64,000 bases of DNA from Gluconacetobacter dulcium (GCF_014174165.1 NZ_JABEQN010000005.1:169317-233316), one strand, 5' to 3'. Positions 1 through 8,874 are shown, counted from the first letter of the stretch. Numbers and translations: made by a program. The notes: a model not told the origin generated them from the sequence alone.

Positions 1-1
1 G

Positions 2-1249
2 TGCATCGCCATGTCGCGCGACATGCTGGGCGTGGCGGCCCCGGCGCATAATCCGCTGGCGCAACTGGCGCAGGTCGCGCGCGGGCTGCCGACAGCCAGC
101 GGATTATGCGCCGGCCTCTCGCTGCTGGTGGTGATGCTGATCCTGGCGGGCAGGCGGCTGCTGCCGCGTGCGCCGATGGCGCTGGTCGCGGTGGTGGGGT
201 CCATCGCCGCCAGCCGGGCGTTCGACCTGGCGGGTCACGGGGTGGCGGTCATCGGCCCCATCGCGGGCGGCCTGCCGTCGCTGGTCCTGCCCGACGTGAC
301 GTGGAACCAGATGCTGGCGCTGCTGCCGGTCGCGGGCTCCTGCGTGGTGGTGATCATCGCGCAGAGTGCCGCGACCTCGCGCGCCTTCGCCCTGCGCTGC
401 CACGAACGCGTGGATGAAAACGCCGACATCCTGGGCCTGTCCGCCGCCAACGCCGTCGCCGCGCTGACCGGGGCGTTCGTGGTCAATGGCAGCCCCACCC
501 AGACGGCGATGGCGCTGCGGGCCGGTGCGCGCAGCCAGCGCGCGCAGCTTGTGTTCGCGCTGGTCACGCTGGTCGTGCTGCTGGTGCTGACCGGGCCGCT
601 ACGCGACCTGCCGCGCTGTGTGCTGTCCGCCATCGTCTTCAGCGTCGCGGCGGGGATGATCGACTGGCGGGGCCTGCTGGCCATCCGGCGCGAGAGTCCC
701 GGCGAATTCCGCCTGGCCGTGGTCACCGGCGCCGCCGTGGTGGGGGTGGGGGTGGAGCAGGGCATCTTCCTGGCGATCGCGCTGTCGCTGTTCCGCCATG
801 TCCGCCACAGCTACCGGCCGCACAGCATGGTGCTGCGGGTGGACGACGCCACCGGCATGCTGGAGCCGGTGCCGGTGGGGCGGGGCATCCAGACCGAGGC
901 CGGGCTGGTCATCTATCGTTTCGGCGCGGACCTGTTCTACGCCAACTGTTCCCGTTTCGCCGACGACGCACGGCTGCTGGTCAATAGCGCACCTACCCCC
1001 CTGCGCTGCCTGATCGTCGATGCCAGCGCGATCACCGATCTCGATTTCTCGGCCGCCGGCATGTTGCGCGACCTGCTGGCGGAACTGCGCGGGCAGGGCG
1101 TGCGTGTGCTGTTCGGCCGCGTTTCGCCCTATCTGCGCGCCGACATGGACCGGCACCGGATCACGGCGACGGCCGGCGCGGATTCCTATTTCACCGCGCT
1201 GCATCCCGCGATCCGCACCGGCCGCGCCATCGTCCAGGCAGAAGGATAG
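2..1249 (+). CDS. SulP-family anion transporter with STAS domain (5' truncated)
   Basis: The reading frame is open to the first bases of the window, so this is the C-terminal part of a longer protein; the ATG at 11 is probably internal. About 415 residues are visible. The first 260 or so contain several long hydrophobic segments (around residues 35-50, 55-75, 100-120, 145-165, 178-200, 205-225 and 235-260), with the NGSPTQTAMALRAGARSQ loop typical of SLC26/SulP permeases. Residues of about 290 to 405 form a STAS domain (LIVDASAITDLDFSAAGML), the cytoplasmic anti-sigma-antagonist-like tail of this family. Family role: inner-membrane transport of sulfate, bicarbonate or another small anion; the substrate cannot be read from sequence. 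Confidence 0.85.
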   Translation, partial: CIAMSRDMLGVAAPAHNPLAQLAQVARGLPTASGLCAGLSLLVVMLILAGRRLLPRAPMALVAVVGSIAASRAFDLAGHGVAVIGPIAGGLPSLVLPDVTWNQMLALLPVAGSCVVVIIAQSAATSRAFALRCHERVDENADILGLSAANAVAALTGAFVVNGSPTQTAMALRAGARSQRAQLVFALVTLVVLLVLTGPLRDLPRCVLSAIVFSVAAGMIDWRGLLAIRRESPGEFRLAVVTGAAVVGVGVEQGIFLAIALSLFRHVRHSYRPHSMVLRVDDATGMLEPVPVGRGIQTEAGLVIYRFGADLFYANCSRFADDARLLVNSAPTPLRCLIVDASAITDLDFSAAGMLRDLLAELRGQGVRVLFGRVSPYLRADMDRHRITATAGADSYFTALHPAIRTGRAIVQAEG

Positions 1250-1344
1250 ACCGTTCCATCATACGAACATGGCAGTCCCCCTGTTTCCGAGACGGATAAG
1301 GTCGGCTATGAGTGTGATGGGGGATATACGGGGTTTGATGGCGC

Positions 1345-2646
1345 GTGGTGGACGATTTTCATGACGTCATGGCACTGGCGATCGAAGGGAGCGGAACCGG
1401 CATCTGGGACCGCGACGTGGTTACCGGCACGATCAGGTATTCGACCGCATGGCTCGAAATATTGGGCTATGACCGTGGCGAGATCTCCCAGCAGATAGAA
1501 GACAGCTACGACCGCATTCACCCCGACGACCGGGCCTATGTCCAGACGACCATGCAGGACCATTTCGACGGGCGAACCTCGGTCTATGAGGTCGAGCACC
1601 GGCTGCGCTGCAAGGACGGCAGCTACAAATGGGTAATGAGCCGCGGCATGGTCATCAGCCGCGACCCGCAGGGCCGCGCGCTGCGCATGGTCGGCACGAC
1701 CGCCGACATCACCTCGATCCGTCTCATGGCGGAACGGCTGCGGCAGAGCACCAATCTGGTCGCCAATCTGACCAACCAGATCCCGGGGATGATCTTCGAA
1801 TCCCGGCGTGCGACCACCGGCGAGGCCCGCATGACCTATGTCAGTTCCGGTATCGGCGAGATCTTCGGACTCACGGCCGCGGACGTGGGGACCAGCACGG
1901 CTTCCATTCACGCGCGCATCTATCCCGACGACCGGGCGATGTACCATGCGTCGCTGGACGCGTCGCAACGCGACCTGGTGCCCTGGCAATGCATCTTCCG
2001 CGTCGATCTGCCGACGCGGGGATTGTGCTGGCGGCAGATCGATGCCCGGCCGGCCCGTCTGCCGAACGGCGACACGCTGTGGCACGGCCTGGTAACGGAC
2101 GTGACCGAGCGCATGGAAATGGAGCAGCAGCTTCATGATCTGGCGCGACTGGATCATCTGAGCGGCCTGCCGAACCGGCGCGCATTCCTCGAACGGATGG
2201 AAAAGACGTGGTCCGGCCTGGTGCAGGCGCGGCTCGACCGGGTGGCGGTGATGATGATCGACGTCGATCACTTCAAGTCGATCAACGATCGCTACGGCCA
2301 CGCGGCGGGCGACGAGGTGATCCGCCACGTCGCGGCGATGATGTCGTCCGTCCTGCGGTCCAATGACATCACGGGGCGCATGGGGGGCGAGGAGTTTGCC
2401 GTCTGCCTCCCCAATGTCGGTATGGCCGAAGCCGGCCGCATCGCCGACCGCCTGCGTGTCGAAATCGCGGAGACGCAGGCCTGGTTCGAGGAAATCGCCA
2501 TTTCGCTGACGGTGAGCATCGGCATTGCCGCGATGCTGCCCACCGACAGGAATGGCGAGCAGGTTCTGGCGCAGGCCGACAAGGCTTTGTACATGGCCAA
2601 GCAGGCGGGCCGGAACAGGTTGGCCTTCGCTCAGGATTCAGACTGA
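1345..2646 (+). CDS. PAS-PAS-GGDEF diguanylate cyclase
   Basis: 433 residues. Two PAS_3-type sensory domains (roughly residues 8-125 and 140-260; WLEILGY and W-x-H-x-D/P-D-D patterns are visible) precede a GGDEF domain (about 265-430). The catalytic motif is GGEEF at residues 347-351. An RSND sequence five residues before it matches the RxxD inhibitory I-site, so the enzyme is predicted to be active and product-inhibited. It would make cyclic-di-GMP from two GTP. There is no EAL domain and no membrane segment, so sensing is probably cytoplasmic. The start used is GTG at 1345; the in-frame ATG at 1369 is an alternative. In acetic acid bacteria c-di-GMP activates cellulose synthase, but nothing here ties this protein to that role. 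Confidence 0.9.
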   Translation: MVDDFHDVMALAIEGSGTGIWDRDVVTGTIRYSTAWLEILGYDRGEISQQIEDSYDRIHPDDRAYVQTTMQDHFDGRTSVYEVEHRLRCKDGSYKWVMSRGMVISRDPQGRALRMVGTTADITSIRLMAERLRQSTNLVANLTNQIPGMIFESRRATTGEARMTYVSSGIGEIFGLTAADVGTSTASIHARIYPDDRAMYHASLDASQRDLVPWQCIFRVDLPTRGLCWRQIDARPARLPNGDTLWHGLVTDVTERMEMEQQLHDLARLDHLSGLPNRRAFLERMEKTWSGLVQARLDRVAVMMIDVDHFKSINDRYGHAAGDEVIRHVAAMMSSVLRSNDITGRMGGEEFAVCLPNVGMAEAGRIADRLRVEIAETQAWFEEIAISLTVSIGIAAMLPTDRNGEQVLAQADKALYMAKQAGRNRLAFAQDSD

Positions 2647-2776
2647 GCGCCTGTCTGGAAACGGCCTCCGGCGCCGATCCGGCGCGCGCCGCCCGTGCTG
2701 CGCTCCGATGCGCGGAAACACACCATGGGCAGGGTCGTGAAGGGGCGCGCGCACGCACGGGGGCCGGGTACGGCTC

Positions 2777-3757
2777 ATGACGGCCGGGCGGGCAGCGGGG
2801 CCGGGCGTGGGGCCGAGATTGGGGCTGGGTCTGGGATACGGCGTGGCGGCCGGCGCGTTCTGGGCGCTGGGGTTCCTCGCACCGGCACTGGCGGGCGATT
2901 TCACGCCATTGCAGATCTCGATCGGCCGTTATCTGGCCTATGGCGCATTCTCGCTGATCGCACTGGCGCCGCGCTGGCCGACGCTGCGCGCGACGATCGG
3001 GAGGCGGGATGTCCGCGCCCTGTTCATGCTCGGGCTGCTGGGCAACATCCTCTATTACGTCCTGCTGTCCTACGCGGTGCGGCTGGGCGGGATCGCCGCC
3101 ACCTCGCTGATCATCGGCCTGCTGCCGGCGGTGCTGACGCTGATCGGCAGCCGTGATGACGGCGCGGTGCCGCTGTGGCGGCTGGCGCCTTCGCTGCTGT
3201 TCAGCCTCGCCGCCATCGTCTGTATCGGCTGGGGGGCGATCGGCACGGCCGCCCCGGCGGCGCGGGGGGCACCGCTGCTCGGCTGGCTGTGTGCCGTCGG
3301 TGCCATGCTGTCCTGGGCGGCCTTCGCCGTCATCAACCAGCGCTGGCTGGCCCGGCTGCACCATGTCTCGGCGCAGGAATGGAACCTGCTGACCGGTGGC
3401 GCCACCGGTATTCTGGCGGTGCTGGTCGCGGGGCCAGCCTTCCTGCTCGGGGCGCCGGGCACAGCCGGCGGGCGGGACTGGGCGCGCTTCGTGGCTGTGG
3501 TGGCCGGCACCGGCTTCCTGGTGTCGATCGTGGGCAATGTCTTCTGGAACCGCATGAGCCGCCTGCTGCCGCTGACGCTGGCGGGGCAGATGATCCTGTT
3601 CGAAACCCTGTTCGCGCTGCTCTATGGTTTTCTGTGGGAACGGCGCCTGCCGGGCACGATCGAAATCGCGGCGATCCTGCTGGTCTGCGCCAGCGTGCTG
3701 TCGGGCATGGCTGTCCACCGTCCGGTTGCCGTCACCCCGGCCCCAGAGCCTTCGTGA
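2777..3757 (+). CDS. EamA/DMT-family inner-membrane exporter
   Basis: 326 residues with about ten hydrophobic segments arranged as two five-helix EamA halves (first half about residues 15-145, second about 165-310). Length and pattern match drug/metabolite transporters of the RhaT/EamA type, commonly effluxers of amino acids or metabolites. The second half contains the W-A-x-F-A-V-I-N pattern usual at the start of the EamA repeat. The gene stands alone and ends convergently, 33 bp from the GNAT gene. The substrate is unknown. Confidence 0.85.
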   Translation: MTAGRAAGPGVGPRLGLGLGYGVAAGAFWALGFLAPALAGDFTPLQISIGRYLAYGAFSLIALAPRWPTLRATIGRRDVRALFMLGLLGNILYYVLLSYAVRLGGIAATSLIIGLLPAVLTLIGSRDDGAVPLWRLAPSLLFSLAAIVCIGWGAIGTAAPAARGAPLLGWLCAVGAMLSWAAFAVINQRWLARLHHVSAQEWNLLTGGATGILAVLVAGPAFLLGAPGTAGGRDWARFVAVVAGTGFLVSIVGNVFWNRMSRLLPLTLAGQMILFETLFALLYGFLWERRLPGTIEIAAILLVCASVLSGMAVHRPVAVTPAPEPS

Positions 3758-3790
3758 TATTGTAAATATCTTGTTGCGGCCGGCGGTTTT

Positions 3791-4288
3791 TCAGGAAGCC
3801 TGGTCGTCGAGCGCGCGGAACATGACGTGGCAATCCACCGGCCCCAGCGTGGCGTGGCGATAGGCACCGGGCAGGGTGCCGACGATCAGGAACCCGGCCC
3901 GGCGCCAGAGCCGGATCGCGACCTGGTTGCTGGCCACCACCATGTTGAACTGCATGGCGGTAAATCCCAGCCGCCGGGCTTCGGTCAGCGCATGCGCGCA
4001 CAGCGCGGCCGCCACGCCCTGCCCACGCGCCGCCGGTGCCACGATAAATCCGGCATTGCAGACATGATCGCCCGGCCCGGCGGCATTGGGCTTGATGTAG
4101 GAACTGCCCAGAATGGCCCCGTCGCGTTCGGCCACGAAGGTGGCGCGCGGCGCCTCGCCCCACAGGGCCCAGCCCGCCGCACGGTCCAGTTCGGGGTCCA
4201 GCGCATAGGTTTCGCGCGCGCGGGCGATGTCGCGGAGGATCGGCCAGACCGTCTCGAAATCGTCGGGCCTCATCGGACGGATCAGCAT
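3791..4288 (-). CDS. GNAT-family N-acetyltransferase
   Basis: 165 residues. The N terminus (MLIRPMRPDDFETVWPILRDI) and the acetyl-CoA binding segment RGQGVAAALCAHALTEARRLGF (motif A, about residues 90-112) are typical of GCN5-related acetyltransferases. The middle strand NAGFIVAPAARGQG precedes motif A, and the conserved N-x-x-A-I-R-L-W-R-R-A-G-F motif B follows. The closest general class is the PhnO/RimI-like small acetyltransferases; the acceptor is unknown. The upstream 95 bases hold a short 14-bp tandem repeat. Confidence 0.85.
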   Translation of the reverse strand: MLIRPMRPDDFETVWPILRDIARARETYALDPELDRAAGWALWGEAPRATFVAERDGAILGSSYIKPNAAGPGDHVCNAGFIVAPAARGQGVAAALCAHALTEARRLGFTAMQFNMVVASNQVAIRLWRRAGFLIVGTLPGAYRHATLGPVDCHVMFRALDDQAS

Positions 4289-4330
4289 GCGGCATTCCTC
4301 TGGTGCGGGGCCGACAAGACAGGCCGGTCT

Positions 4331-4367
4331 GGCATCACCGACTGGGCATCACCGACCGGGCATCACG
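4331..4367. repeat. 14-bp tandem repeat, about 2.6 copies
   Basis: Unit GGCATCACCGAC(T/C)G at 4331-4344 and 4345-4358, followed by a partial GGCATCACGG at 4359-4367. It lies between the start of the GNAT gene and the stop of the Rieske gene, so it is intergenic. Function unknown; it may be simple slippage. Confidence 0.8.
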
Positions 4368-4383
4368 GAGAAGGGCATACGGC

Positions 4384-5478
4384 CTATCGCTGCGCGGGCT
4401 GCCCCGGCTGGCCGCATCGCGACAGCAGCGCGCGCAGGTGGTTGACCACGGGGAAGACCTCGCGGTTGCGGTCGCCGCCCTGGGCGTCCCACGCCTGCTG
4501 CTCCAGTTCCACCACCTCGCGGTCTTCCTCGAAGATCCGGTTGGTGAACACCGCCAGCGCCGGCCAGATCAGGTCGATCAGGAACGGAATCTTCGGCCGC
4601 CGCACCGACAGCAGGCCGAAGGCGCGGCTGGTGCGCTGGTCGGCGCTCTGCGGCACGTAGGCCACCCACAGATCCATCATCAGGTCGCCGTCCTTGTCGA
4701 CGATATTCAGCGTCTGGTACGGATATTCGGTTCGTACCGTCACCACTTCCTCGACCGGCTGCTCCTTGCCCTTCAGGTCGCGATGGCGGCCGAAGATCAG
4801 GGCTTCGGCCAGCGGCTGGCGGGTGTCGGTACGGCCGAAGCTGTAGCGGGCCTCGACGAAATTCTCGCCCCGGTCCTGGCCCAGGAAGCGGGCGCGGATC
4901 TGCCCCATCTGGCGGCGATGCAGGAACTGATGGTTCATGTCCATCAGGTTCTCGTGCATGAAGGTGTAGTGGCAGGCCACGCGGGGGCCGAACTGCCGCG
5001 TGCGGTATTCCGGATCGCCGACATGCGCCAGCCTGGGCATCGGCACCGAATCGGCCAGCGCCGGGTCGCCGGGGAAGACGAAGATCAGGCCGCCCGCCTC
5101 GCGGCAGGGATAGGTGCGCACGCCGTTGGGCAGCTTGCCCTTGCCCAGATAGGGCACGTCGATGCACCGGCCCGAGCGGCCATAGGCCCAGCCGTGATAG
5201 CAGCACTGCACCGCCTGGCCCTTCACCGTACCCTTGCTCAGCGGCACCTGCCGGTGGGCGCAGCGATCCTCCAGCGCGAAGACCGCGCCTTCGGTGGGGC
5301 GGACGAGGGCGATCGGCAGGCCGGCATAGCGCACGCCGATGGTCTTGCCGGTCTTGAGTTCATGCGACCAGGCCACGGGGTACCAGAAATCGGGATCGCA
5401 ATCGACCGTGCGCAGGTCGGGGCTCCCGAGGCTGATGTCCGTGTCACGCTCGGTGATGGTGATCTGGTCCATGCTCAT
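4384..5478 (-). CDS. Rieske non-heme iron oxygenase, alpha-subunit type
   Basis: 364 residues. The N-terminal Rieske domain has C73-A-H75 and C92-C-Y-H95, ligating a [2Fe-2S] cluster. The catalytic domain carries N177, D180, H183 and H187 in ENLMDMNHQFLH, matching the N/D/H/H mononuclear iron site of the VanA/KshA/chlorophyllide-oxygenase group. The two histidines are three residues apart rather than the usual four. The architecture is that of one-component-terminal Rieske monooxygenases or demethylases, which need a separate reductase; none is encoded nearby. The substrate is unknown. The last 20 or so residues (CGQPGQPAQR) are not conserved-looking. The start ATG at 5478 gives MSMDQ. Confidence 0.88.
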   Translation of the reverse strand: MSMDQITITERDTDISLGSPDLRTVDCDPDFWYPVAWSHELKTGKTIGVRYAGLPIALVRPTEGAVFALEDRCAHRQVPLSKGTVKGQAVQCCYHGWAYGRSGRCIDVPYLGKGKLPNGVRTYPCREAGGLIFVFPGDPALADSVPMPRLAHVGDPEYRTRQFGPRVACHYTFMHENLMDMNHQFLHRRQMGQIRARFLGQDRGENFVEARYSFGRTDTRQPLAEALIFGRHRDLKGKEQPVEEVVTVRTEYPYQTLNIVDKDGDLMMDLWVAYVPQSADQRTSRAFGLLSVRRPKIPFLIDLIWPALAVFTNRIFEEDREVVELEQQAWDAQGGDRNREVFPVVNHLRALLSRCGQPGQPAQR

Positions 5479-6015
5479 GTCCGTTCCGGTTTCTTTCCTG
5501 ATCGCGCATTGTCCTCCCTCGGCAACGTCCCTGTCTCGCCCCAGTTATGAAACCGAGCCTTGCAGGAAACGAAACGGCAGGCTCTTCCCCGCTTGACACG
5601 ATGCATAGCTCTCAGGCGGTTTCCGTGGTCGCGGCCATGTCCTTGCCCTGGGGCCGCGCCAGGCCGGCCGCATGGTGCGCCATGACAGCCTCGCCCGTTC
5701 CGCCGGCATGATCAATCCCGTCTCTGTCAGGCCCGGCGCCATTTATCAGGTTTCGCCGTCGAAATACCATGCGCCGGCCATGCGCCGGAACGATGGGGCA
5801 CGCAGGCCGTTGAAACCGTTGGCGCCGCCCGCTGCCCGGCGGGTGGTTCGCTATCAGGGGGCTGGTGCGCATTCCCGGTCTTTCGCCTGTTCCCGATCGG
5901 TTTTATGCTCTCGGGCAGGATCTTCCGGTTCCGCCTTCGCGCCTCCGGGAAGTTGACACAGGCGGCAGACCGGCTGCCGGCGCGCCATGGTGGCGCGGGT
6001 ATGGAGAAACAAGGC
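5479..6015. other. Gap of about 540 bases without a supported gene
   Basis: Only short overlapping open frames lie here, none with recognisable domains. The forward frame open from 5905 runs into the exported methyltransferase-like gene, but its first 30 or so codons look non-coding. The minus-strand frames around 5545-5872 could be the decayed end of a gene but show no motif I can name. Confidence 0.5.
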
Positions 6016-6807
6016 ATGGCCGTTCGCAGTCTTCTTCTGACCGTCATGGTGGGCGCGAGCGTCGCAGCCGCCGCCATCGCGCCGGCCTACGCCCAGTCGC
6101 CTCTCTATCAGGGCCGGCGCGGCGGTGCGGTCGGGATCGCCGCTGCCGTCGCCAGCAAGGATCGGCCGGACGAGGACGTGGCCAGCGACAAGAACCGCAA
6201 GCCCGCCAGCCTGCTGGCCTTCGCCGGCCTGAAGCGTGGTATGAACGTCGCCGACATCATGCCGGGCAAGGGCTATTTCACGCGCCTGTTCAGCAACGTG
6301 GTCGGTGGCGAGGGGCATGTCTGGGCCATCGTGCCAGCCGGGCTGGTGGCGAAGAAGCCCACGGCGGCGGATGCGGTGAAGGCCACCGCCGCGATGCCGG
6401 TATTCTCCAATGTCTCGGTCCTGATCCAGCCGCTGGACGCGATTCAGGTGCCCAAGCGGCTCGACCTCGTCTGGACGGCGCAGAATTATCACGATGTCTA
6501 TTACGGCGCCGGCGTCGATGCCGCGTTGGCGTTCGACAAATCGGTATTCGCAGCATTGCGTCCGGGCGGCGTGTTCATCGTGATCGACCATGTGGCCAAT
6601 CCGGGCGCGGATGCCGATGTGGCGAAGCTGCACCGGATCGATCCGGCGATCATCCGCCGGCAGGTCGAGGCGGCGGGTTTCCATTTCGAAAGTGAGAGCA
6701 AGGTGCTCGTCAATCCGGACGATAACCACGACCTGCCGGTGTTCGATCCCGCGATCCGGGGCCGTACCGATCAGGTCGTGCTGAAATTCCGCAAGCCGGC
6801 GCACTGA
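6016..6807 (+). CDS. Exported class I SAM-methyltransferase-like protein
   Basis: The chosen start at 6016 (MAVRSLLLTVMVGAS) follows GGAG at 6003-6006 and begins with a Sec signal peptide ending AYA|QS, so the mature protein is periplasmic. The ATG at 6001 and a longer frame from 5905 are less likely. Mature residues hold a Rossmann-like methyltransferase fold: GMNVADIMPGKGYFTRLFS resembles motif I, and LDLVWTAQNYHDVYY and GGVFIVIDHVANPG match later motifs of the predicted methyltransferase group COG4798. These proteins are recurrently exported even though S-adenosylmethionine is cytoplasmic, so the biochemical role is unclear. A 72-base palindromic structure follows the stop. Confidence 0.8.
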   Translation: MAVRSLLLTVMVGASVAAAAIAPAYAQSPLYQGRRGGAVGIAAAVASKDRPDEDVASDKNRKPASLLAFAGLKRGMNVADIMPGKGYFTRLFSNVVGGEGHVWAIVPAGLVAKKPTAADAVKATAAMPVFSNVSVLIQPLDAIQVPKRLDLVWTAQNYHDVYYGAGVDAALAFDKSVFAALRPGGVFIVIDHVANPGADADVAKLHRIDPAIIRRQVEAAGFHFESESKVLVNPDDNHDLPVFDPAIRGRTDQVVLKFRKPAH

Positions 6808-6812
6808 TGCGT

Positions 6813-6884
6813 GCTCGGGCTTTCCTGCCAGAGCATTGCCACCGAAAACCGGTTCGGTGGAAATGTTCTGGTCCAAGCCCGAGC
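6813..6884. terminator. Long nested palindrome, possible bidirectional terminator or repeat
   Basis: Outer arms GCTCGGGCTT (6813-6822) and AAGCCCGAGC (6875-6884) pair perfectly. Middle arms CCAGAGCATT and AATGTTCTGG pair at 9 of 10. Inner arms CCACCGAA (6839-6846) and TTCGGTGG (6853-6860) are perfect. It lies between two convergent genes, directly after the methyltransferase stop. There is no strong T-run. It may act as a hairpin terminator, or it may be a dispersed repeat. Confidence 0.55.
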
Positions 6885-6964
6885 CCTGTCGGGCCGCCAA
6901 ATTCTCGGTGCGTGGCTGCCGCAGTTTTTTGCGCGGTAGCGATATTGGCTTTTCGACGTTCGAA

Positions 6965-7876
6965 TTACTGATTGGCTGTTCCACCTGGGCAGAGCTTTAG
7001 TCTGTCGACGAGCCAGCGGCCGGCAGGCCCCGGCGGCTCGGCCGTGGGATAAACGACCGTCATGGGCATATTGGCTCCCCCCTGGGAGATGTCCTCGACG
7101 CGGAGTTCGACCAGTCGGCCGCTTTCGATATCGGCGCGAACGGTATGAAAGGGCATGCCGCCCCAACCCAACCCCCCGAGCAGAAAGTGATGTTTGGCGT
7201 AGAGATCCGCGAGCCTCCATGTCAGGGGAGACATGACGCCGCGCTCCCGCCCCGCGGATAGCGTGGTCCGGTCGGCCAGCACGAGCTGGACGTGGCGTGC
7301 CAGTTCCTCGCGGGGAATGACACCGTCGAACTGTGCCAGAGGGTGGTCGCGAGAGGCCACCATCATGAAGCGGATACCCCCCAGCGCCTCGCTGGACATA
7401 GAGCTGGGAAGATCGGGGAGCGGGCCTGCAATGCCGATACCGGCCCTTCCATCGAGAAGAGGCTGAAAGACACCGCCAAGAGCTTCGACGTACAGCCGCA
7501 AGGGCGTGTGCGGAAATGTCTCGCGGAACCCGGTCGCCACGGCTGTCACACGGTCCATCGGGAAGAATACATCGACCACGACCGACAATTCGGGCTCCAG
7601 CCCCGATGACATGCCTTTGGCCCGCGCCTTCATGAAATCCACACCCGAAACCACGCCGCGCGCATCGGCCAGCAGCACCCGACCGGCGGCCGTCAGTTGC
7701 GGGTAACGGCCGGTCCGATCGAACAGCACGATCCCCATCTGCATCTCAAGAGTGGCGATCATCTCGCTGACCGCCGATTGCGACCGGTGCAGCAGCCGCG
7801 CCGCCGCCGAGAAGCTGCCTTCATCACTCGCGGCAATGAATGTGCGCAGTTGATCCAGCGATACACCATCCAGCAT
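6965..7876 (-). CDS. LysR-family transcriptional regulator (divergent to azoreductase)
   Basis: 303 residues. The N-terminal winged helix-turn-helix (LDQLRTFIAASDEGSFSAAARLLHRSQSAVSEMIATLE, residues about 8-46) is the LysR signature, followed by a periplasmic-binding-protein-like effector domain (about 90-295). It is divergent from the azoreductase gene with about 170 bases between the starts. A perfect 8-bp inverted repeat at 7904-7922, 28 bases upstream of this start, is a likely operator. Quinones or nitro/azo compounds are plausible effectors by analogy with other LysR-azoreductase pairs; this is inference. Confidence 0.9.
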   Translation of the reverse strand: MLDGVSLDQLRTFIAASDEGSFSAAARLLHRSQSAVSEMIATLEMQMGIVLFDRTGRYPQLTAAGRVLLADARGVVSGVDFMKARAKGMSSGLEPELSVVVDVFFPMDRVTAVATGFRETFPHTPLRLYVEALGGVFQPLLDGRAGIGIAGPLPDLPSSMSSEALGGIRFMMVASRDHPLAQFDGVIPREELARHVQLVLADRTTLSAGRERGVMSPLTWRLADLYAKHHFLLGGLGWGGMPFHTVRADIESGRLVELRVEDISQGGANMPMTVVYPTAEPPGPAGRWLVDRLKLCPGGTANQ

Positions 7877-7903
7877 GGAGCCTCTCTTCGATCCATCGTT
7901 CTG

Positions 7904-7922
7904 TCCGATATTATATATCGGA
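7904..7922. promoter_or_regulatory. Perfect palindrome, likely LysR operator
   Basis: TCCGATAT-TAT-ATATCGGA: two perfect 8-bp arms around 3 bases, in the divergent lysR-azoR intergenic region. Its T-N11-A geometry fits LysR-type recognition sites. Confidence 0.65.
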
Positions 7923-8046
7923 ATATAGCGGCTTTATAGGTGGGTTCATCCATGAGACACGCTGGATCATGTTCGGAGCAATCAGAGACCTGTTCTCAGG
8001 GCGCAACAGAAAATCCCTGTCCCCTTCTTCCACGGAGACGACCACG

Positions 8047-8658
8047 ATGAAGATCCTGCATATTGATTCCAGCATTCTCGGACATTATTCGGTCAGCCGG
8101 CAGCTTTCCGCGGAAACCGTCGCGCGACACAAGGCAGCGCACCCGGATGCCACCGTCATCTATCGGGATCTCGCTATCGATCCAGTGCCTTATCTGACCG
8201 GCGCGCATATGGCGGCGCTACAGGGGAAGCCGGTCACGGATACCGCGCTCGCCGACGATCTGGCGATCGGCGACGGGCATATCAATGATCTCCTGGCAGC
8301 CGACATCGTCGTTATCGGCGTTCCGATGTATAATTTTTCCCTTCCCGCCCAGCTCAAATCCTGGATCGACCGTGTGGTCGTAGCGGGCAAGACGTTCCGG
8401 TACGGTGCGTCGGGGCCTGAAGGTCTCCTTCCGCAGGGCAAGAAGGCGTTCCTGATCTCGACGCGTGGCGGGATCTATACCGGGGACAGCCCGGCCGCGA
8501 TGCTGGATCATCAGGAAAAATATCTCGCCGCCGTCCTGGCCTTCATCGGTCTCACAGATGTCACCTGGATACGTGCCGAAGGACTGGCTCTGGGGCAGGA
8601 CGCAAAAGACGCCACCATCGTGCAGGCGCAGGGTGAAATCGCCCGTCTTCAGGGCTGA
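8047..8658 (+). CDS. azoR: FMN-dependent NADH:quinone/azo oxidoreductase
   Basis: 203 residues from ATG 8047, preceded by GGAG at 8034-8037; the upstream in-frame codons are outside the family's usual start. The N terminus MKILHIDSSILGHYSVSRQLS is the flavodoxin-like FMN phosphate-binding loop of AzoR. PMYNFSLPAQLKSWIDRVVVAGKTF (about residues 95-119) and the STRGG segment (about 139-143) are the other conserved FMN-contact regions. The length matches E. coli AzoR (201). It is a cytoplasmic homodimer reducing azo dyes and quinones with NADH by two-electron transfer. Probably controlled by the divergent LysR regulator. Confidence 0.93.
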   Translation: MKILHIDSSILGHYSVSRQLSAETVARHKAAHPDATVIYRDLAIDPVPYLTGAHMAALQGKPVTDTALADDLAIGDGHINDLLAADIVVIGVPMYNFSLPAQLKSWIDRVVVAGKTFRYGASGPEGLLPQGKKAFLISTRGGIYTGDSPAAMLDHQEKYLAAVLAFIGLTDVTWIRAEGLALGQDAKDATIVQAQGEIARLQG

Positions 8659-8874
8659 ACAGCGTTTTATCCAACGGGAGGAATCTCTCCACGACCCAAC
8701 GTCATTTCGCCCGTGGTGCTTCCATGGTGAAGCTGGCCGATAGCGCATCCTTCCACTCGCGTGAAAACAACGCACCGTCAAATCCCGCGCCTTAACAGGC
8801 GTGTCGGACGCTGGGTCACAAACCATCGGTCGATCTATCGCGTGCGCCGGGGCCGAACATAAGCCGGGGTCGAA

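Noticed and set aside
1306..2328. Long minus-strand frame opposite the diguanylate cyclase
   Set aside because: Low-complexity His/Asp/Arg-rich translation with no domain; a codon-bias shadow of the real gene.
5545..5872. Possible decayed short-chain dehydrogenase fragment (APGLTETG-like)
   Set aside because: The match is a few residues in one short frame, with no Rossmann motif or catalytic Tyr-x-x-x-Lys nearby.
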